Part shown: positions 5,415 to 7,732 of the stretch, piece by piece
How positions within the stretch are numbered: the first letter of the stretch is position 1
How the letters are laid out: every line of letters starts with the position of its first letter
Source of the DNA: Bacteroidales bacterium UBA3754
Lineage (GTDB): Bacteria > Bacteroidota > Bacteroidia > Bacteroidales > UBA1715
Direction: 5' to 3'
Assembly: GCA_002371705.1 (NCBI GenBank)
Contig: DFGI01000046.1
Coordinates: forward strand, 1 to 7,732
Length of the DNA: 7,732 nt
Program-made: the position numbers and the translations under genes
Notes under the pieces: generated by a model
Database searches by the model: none
What the model saw: the letters and a program-made list of their open reading frames with translations, nothing else
Told to the model about the DNA's origin: nothing

Positions 5415-5459
5415 TTTCGGTTGTAAACTTTTTCGCATTGCTTTTTTCGTTTTGTAAAC
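5415..5459 (+). repeat. Near-direct repeats upstream of the GH43 promoter, candidate regulator sites
   Basis: TTTCGGTTGTAAAC (5415-5428) and TTTCGTTTTGTAAAC (5445-5459) share the ends TTTCG and TTGTAAAC, with the GTAAAC cores 31 bases apart, close to three helical turns. The second ends just before the -33 element at 5461. This arrangement suits a tandem-binding activator. An inverted pair TGCGAAAA (5384-5391) / TTTTCGCA (5430-5437) overlaps the region. Confidence 0.35.
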
Positions 5460-5460
5460 G

Positions 5461-5490
5461 TTGGCTTTTATTGCATTTTTTTTACTTTTG
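5461..5490 (+). promoter_or_regulatory. Promoter of the GH43 gene
   Basis: TTG at 5461-5463 and TACTTTTG at 5483-5490 (exact TAnnTTTG) have a 19-base spacer. Only 13 bases separate the -7 box from the ATG at 5504, so the mRNA leader would be unusually short, about 6-8 nt. Confidence 0.6.
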
Positions 5491-5503
5491 AAAAAATTCA
5501 CAA

Positions 5504-7018
5504 ATGAAGAAACTTTTTGGTTTTTTGGCATTGTTTATCAGTTGCTTGTCGTATTCTCAGGAAAAAGACGGCGGACTGGTATTAGATATAGAACGTGCGT
5601 TAGGAAACAGCGAAACCTTTAACAATCCTCTGTTTGCAGGTGATTATCCCGACCCGAGCATTTTGGTTGACGGCGACACGTATTATATTGTTCATTCGTC
5701 GTTTGAATACTATCCAGGACTGACAATTTGGTCGTCGCACAATTTAAAAGACTGGATTCCCGTGCAAAGTCCGCTCACAAAATATGTTGGCTCCGTATGG
5801 GCTCCTGATTTTGTGAAATACGATGGAAAGTATTATATTTATTTTCCTGCTGGTACAACGAACTACGTGATTTGGGCTGATTCCATAAAGGGGAAATGGT
5901 CCGAACCGATTGATTTGCACATTGGCGGCATCGATCCAGGTCACATAACCGACGGGAAAGGTCGGCGGTATTTGTATTTCAGCAACGGTGGATATATTCA
6001 GCTGACAAAAGACGGTCTTGCCACAAAAGGCGAATACAAACACGTGTACGATGGTTGGGAAATTCCCCGCGAATGGTCAATTGAATGTTTTTGTATGGAA
6101 GGACCAAAACTGACAAAACACGACGATTATTATTATTTGACGGTTGCCGAAGGAGGAACGGCTGGTCCTGCAACAGGACACATGGTGATTTCAGCACGTT
6201 CCAAGTCGCCGCTCGGACCATGGGAAAATTCGCCGTACAACCCGATTCTTCGTGCAAAATCATCTCACGAAAATTGGTGTTCTATAGGACATGCTACACC
6301 TTTTGCCGATAAAAACGGCGATTGGTGGATGGTGTTTCATGGCTACGAAAACGGACATTACAATATGGGGCGGCAAACTTGCCTTGCTCCTATAGAATGG
6401 ACACAAGACGGTTGGTGGAAACTTCCCGACGGTTATGCTGTGGAAAAGTCTTTCGACATGAACATCAAACAATATGGCGTTAGAATACCGCAAGAGAACA
6501 GCATTCGTCCCAAATTATTTCATTTTTGGAAAGAATACGACATTTCCCGATTTACTGAAATTGGCAACAAATTCATTGTAAATGGCAAAGGAACCGACGT
6601 TGTTTCGAGCAGTCCTTTGCTACTTACTCCATCAAATCATTCCTATGAATGTTCGGTGGAAGTGGAAATTGACGGAGACGCCATTGCGGGATTGTTACTA
6701 TTTTACAACGAAAAAGCATATTCGGGCATTTTGGCTGATAAGTCGGACGTGCTTTCAAACCTGCGTGGATGGCAGTTCCCCACGGAAACCAACGTACACA
6801 AACGTCACGTATTTCTCAAATTGAAAAATTACGAAGATGTGGTGGATATGTATTATAGTTTAGACGGGAAAAATTGGACGAAAACGACCAATTCGTTCGA
6901 CATTTCTGGGTATCACCACAATGTTTTAGGCGAATTCTTAGCGGTCCGAATCGCCCTTGTTTCTATTGGCGAGGGTTCCGTTACATTCAAGGATTTCAAT
7001 TATCAACCAATTGAATAA
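5504..7018 (+). CDS. Secreted glycoside hydrolase family 43 enzyme (beta-xylosidase/alpha-L-arabinofuranosidase type)
   Basis: 504 residues. Signal peptide MKKLFGFLALFISCLSYS with probable cleavage before Gln19; Cys14 makes a lipoprotein signal a less likely alternative. The five-bladed propeller covers about residues 38-325. Catalytic residues by motif: Asp50 in GDYPDPSI (general base), Asp144 in GGIDPGHITD (pKa modulator) and Glu199 in CMEGPKL (general acid). VWAPDFVKYDGKYYIYF (98-114) and WCSIGHATPF (258-267) are further family landmarks. Residues about 335-500 form a C-terminal beta-sandwich (GH43_C2-like) ending TFKDFNYQPIE, typical of enzymes acting on xylan, arabinoxylan or arabinan side chains. 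The exact bond cut cannot be fixed from sequence. It would act in the periplasm or at the surface. It is a lone gene with its own promoter; no SusC/SusD-type genes are in the window. The next possible ATG is at residue 198, so the start is firm. Confidence 0.95.
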   Translation: MKKLFGFLALFISCLSYSQEKDGGLVLDIERALGNSETFNNPLFAGDYPDPSILVDGDTYYIVHSSFEYYPGLTIWSSHNLKDWIPVQSPLTKYVGSVWAPDFVKYDGKYYIYFPAGTTNYVIWADSIKGKWSEPIDLHIGGIDPGHITDGKGRRYLYFSNGGYIQLTKDGLATKGEYKHVYDGWEIPREWSIECFCMEGPKLTKHDDYYYLTVAEGGTAGPATGHMVISARSKSPLGPWENSPYNPILRAKSSHENWCSIGHATPFADKNGDWWMVFHGYENGHYNMGRQTCLAPIEWTQDGWWKLPDGYAVEKSFDMNIKQYGVRIPQENSIRPKLFHFWKEYDISRFTEIGNKFIVNGKGTDVVSSSPLLLTPSNHSYECSVEVEIDGDAIAGLLLFYNEKAYSGILADKSDVLSNLRGWQFPTETNVHKRHVFLKLKNYEDVVDMYYSLDGKNWTKTTNSFDISGYHHNVLGEFLAVRIALVSIGEGSVTFKDFNYQPIE

Positions 7019-7102
7019 TGTAAACTATGATAAAAAATGATGCGACTTCGGTGTTTTTGCGAGGACTTTATGTTTAGACTTTCCTCCAAAGAATGGAATT
7101 CT

Positions 7103-7127
7103 ATGTCATCACAATTTGTGACGACAT
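7103..7127. other. 25-bp near-perfect palindrome in the ORF6N fragment
   Basis: ATGTCATCACAA (7103-7114) and TTGTGACGACAT (7116-7127) pair at 11 of 12 positions around a central T. TTTT follows at 7130-7133. It lies 85 bases after the GH43 stop, so it could serve as that gene's terminator, though the stem has only moderate GC. It also matches the position of the palindrome in the intact copy (5146-5160). Confidence 0.55.
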
Positions 7128-7147
7128 CATTTTCAAAATGTCCAAAG

Positions 7148-7168
7148 TTAAGATTGAGAAATGAACAA
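7148..7168 (+). repeat. 21-nt repeat, right copy (in the ORF6N remnant)
   Basis: TTAAGATTGAGAAATGAACA begins this unit; the only difference from the left copy is T for A at the eighth base. It lies within the decayed ORF6N fragment. Confidence 0.75.
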
Positions 7169-7226
7169 TGGTGTTTTGTAGAACACTTTCAACTCTCTTT
7201 GCAACCGAGTTGCAGAAAATCTGTTG

Positions 7227-7234
7227 TAAGTTTG
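7227..7234 (+). promoter_or_regulatory. -7 promoter element of the ZIP transporter gene
   Basis: TAAGTTTG matches TAnnTTTG and lies 20 bases before the ATG at 7255. No -33 element stands at the usual spacing (TTG at 7210 is too close, TTTG at 7198 too far). It sits at the far end of the ORF6N debris. Confidence 0.5.
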
Positions 7235-7254
7235 CCGTATAAACAGATGACAAA

Positions 7255-7732
7255 ATGAGTGCAATAATAACAGCATTGTTGATTCCATTAGCGGGAACGG
7301 TTTTAGGTTCCGCTTTTGTGTTTTTTATGAAGAACGAAATACCCGAACTGTTTCAGAAAATCTTGTTGGGATTCGCTTCGGGCGTAATGGTTGCCGCTTC
7401 GGTGTGGTCGCTTTTGATTCCTGCAATTGATATGGGCAGCGTGTGGCCCGTGGTTGTTGGTCTGCTTGGCGGTTTTGCGTTCTTGTTGCTTATCGACTAC
7501 ATTACGCCGCATATTCACCCTAAAGGCGGACCAGAAGGTCCGCAAAGCCATCTGTCGCGGACAACAATGTTGGCTCTGGCGGTTACAATCCACAATTTTC
7601 CCGAAGGAATGGCGGTGGGTGTGGCTATTGCCGGCGCAGCCACGGCAGACTTCAGCACGGCGAGTGCCATCGCTCTTGCCGTTGGTATTGCCATACAAAA
7701 CATTCCCGAAGGAGCAATCATTTCCATGCCGC
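7255..7732 (+). CDS. ZIP-family divalent metal transporter, N-terminal part (runs off right edge)
   Basis: ATG at 7255 opens a frame continuing to the window end, giving 159 residues (MSAIITALLIPLAGTVLGSA...). Inner-membrane transporter of zinc and probably other divalent metals. Hydrophobic segments lie at about 3-24, 35-55, 64-84, 104-130 and 137-158. The two metal-site motifs are present: HNFPEG (113-118, TM4; His113, Asn114, Glu117) and QNIPEG (148-153, TM5; Asn149, Glu152). The cytoplasmic loop between TM3 and TM4 is short, with few histidines (His86, His88, His99), as in the GufA/ZupT-type bacterial branch. The family is about 250-270 residues, so roughly 100 residues, TM6-TM8, lie beyond the edge. 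It has a TAnnTTTG box 20 bases upstream. No Zur-like dyad is obvious in front of it. Confidence 0.95.
   Translation, partial: MSAIITALLIPLAGTVLGSAFVFFMKNEIPELFQKILLGFASGVMVAASVWSLLIPAIDMGSVWPVVVGLLGGFAFLLLIDYITPHIHPKGGPEGPQSHLSRTTMLALAVTIHNFPEGMAVGVAIAGAATADFSTASAIALAVGIAIQNIPEGAIISMP

Larger units (their letters stand above)
7025..7220 (+). pseudogene. Decayed ORF6N-domain gene fragment
   Basis: From 7061 one frame reads EDFMFRLSSKEWNSMSSQFV followed by TTSFSK (to 7138). This matches the ORF6N segment PEDFMFQLTxEEWxSLRSQFVTTS and the paralogue at 4931 (ADFMFQLNDSEFQNWKSQFATSNSIK). Before it, MR at 7040-7045 plus three extra codons and Cys for Pro replace MRFP. Further upstream, GTAAACTATGATAAAAAATG resembles the paralogue's VKRNIM codons but is out of frame. 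After FSK the reading breaks up. A 21-nt stretch (7148-7168) is 20/21 identical to the paralogue's 3' end (5337-5357), suggesting a deletion joined the middle of the gene to its tail; GAACAA then GGTGT could alternatively be a broken TEQGV motif. There is no N-terminal half, so it is non-functional. A 73-codon frame at 7037-7258 exists but is not a real gene. Confidence 0.7.

Noticed and set aside
7037..7258. A 73-codon plus-strand frame as an intact gene
   Set aside because: Its first half matches only the middle of ORF6N. The rest is frame-broken sequence overlapping the ZIP start, so it is annotated as a pseudogene.
7303..7727. Minus-strand frames near the right edge
   Set aside because: Antisense to the ZIP transporter, whose HNFPEG and QNIPEG motifs fix the coding strand.

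Overview
The window looks like chromosomal DNA of a Bacteroidota bacterium, most likely a Bacteroidales (Prevotella/Bacteroides-like) species. The evidence is threefold. Starts lack Shine-Dalgarno sequences. Good matches to the Bacteroidota -7 promoter motif TAnnTTTG lie in front of nearly every transcription unit (292-299 minus, 354-361, 804-811, 4740-4747 minus, 4900-4907, 5483-5490, 7227-7234). The gene content also fits: solo ORF6N-domain genes, a secreted GH43 enzyme and a short lipoprotein of unknown function. There is no rRNA, tRNA, CRISPR array or recognisable transposase.

Layout. 1-254 (minus) is the N-terminal part of a glutathione-peroxidase-family peroxidase running off the left edge, with a perfect palindrome sitting on its -33 promoter position. 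395-2084 (plus) holds a small lipoprotein gene and then a two-gene unit: an FMN-binding flavin-reductase-like protein and an NAD(P)-binding atypical SDR. 2085-2299 has no confident gene, but contains an orphan C-terminal-like reading frame (plus), a 31-codon reading frame (minus) and a weak hairpin. 4713-2300 (minus) is a tightly packed three-gene operon: an unknown protein, a PAD/agmatine-deiminase-family enzyme, and a protein made of seven exact 36-residue Sel1 repeats. It has its own promoter and is more A+T-rich than the 826-2084 region. From 4931 the window is plus strand again: an internally shortened ORF6N gene, a secreted GH43 glycosidase with its own promoter, a decayed second ORF6N copy, and the first about 160 codons of a ZIP-family metal transporter running off the right edge.

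The most interesting structure is around the GH43 gene. It lies between two ORF6N relatives, one lacking its middle and one a broken fragment, which share a 21-nt near-identical stretch (20/21). Both copies carry a palindrome at the same codons (Ser-Gln-Phe-Ala/Val-Thr). The two palindromes differ at two symmetric positions, so each copy keeps its own perfect dyad. That covariation hints at selection on the DNA or RNA structure and not only on the protein.

The three-gene minus-strand operon is the best candidate for a little-studied functional unit: a guanidine-modifying-fold enzyme co-expressed with a Sel1 scaffold and an uncharacterised protein. Its function cannot be read from the sequence. 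All similarity statements are from memory of families, without database searches.
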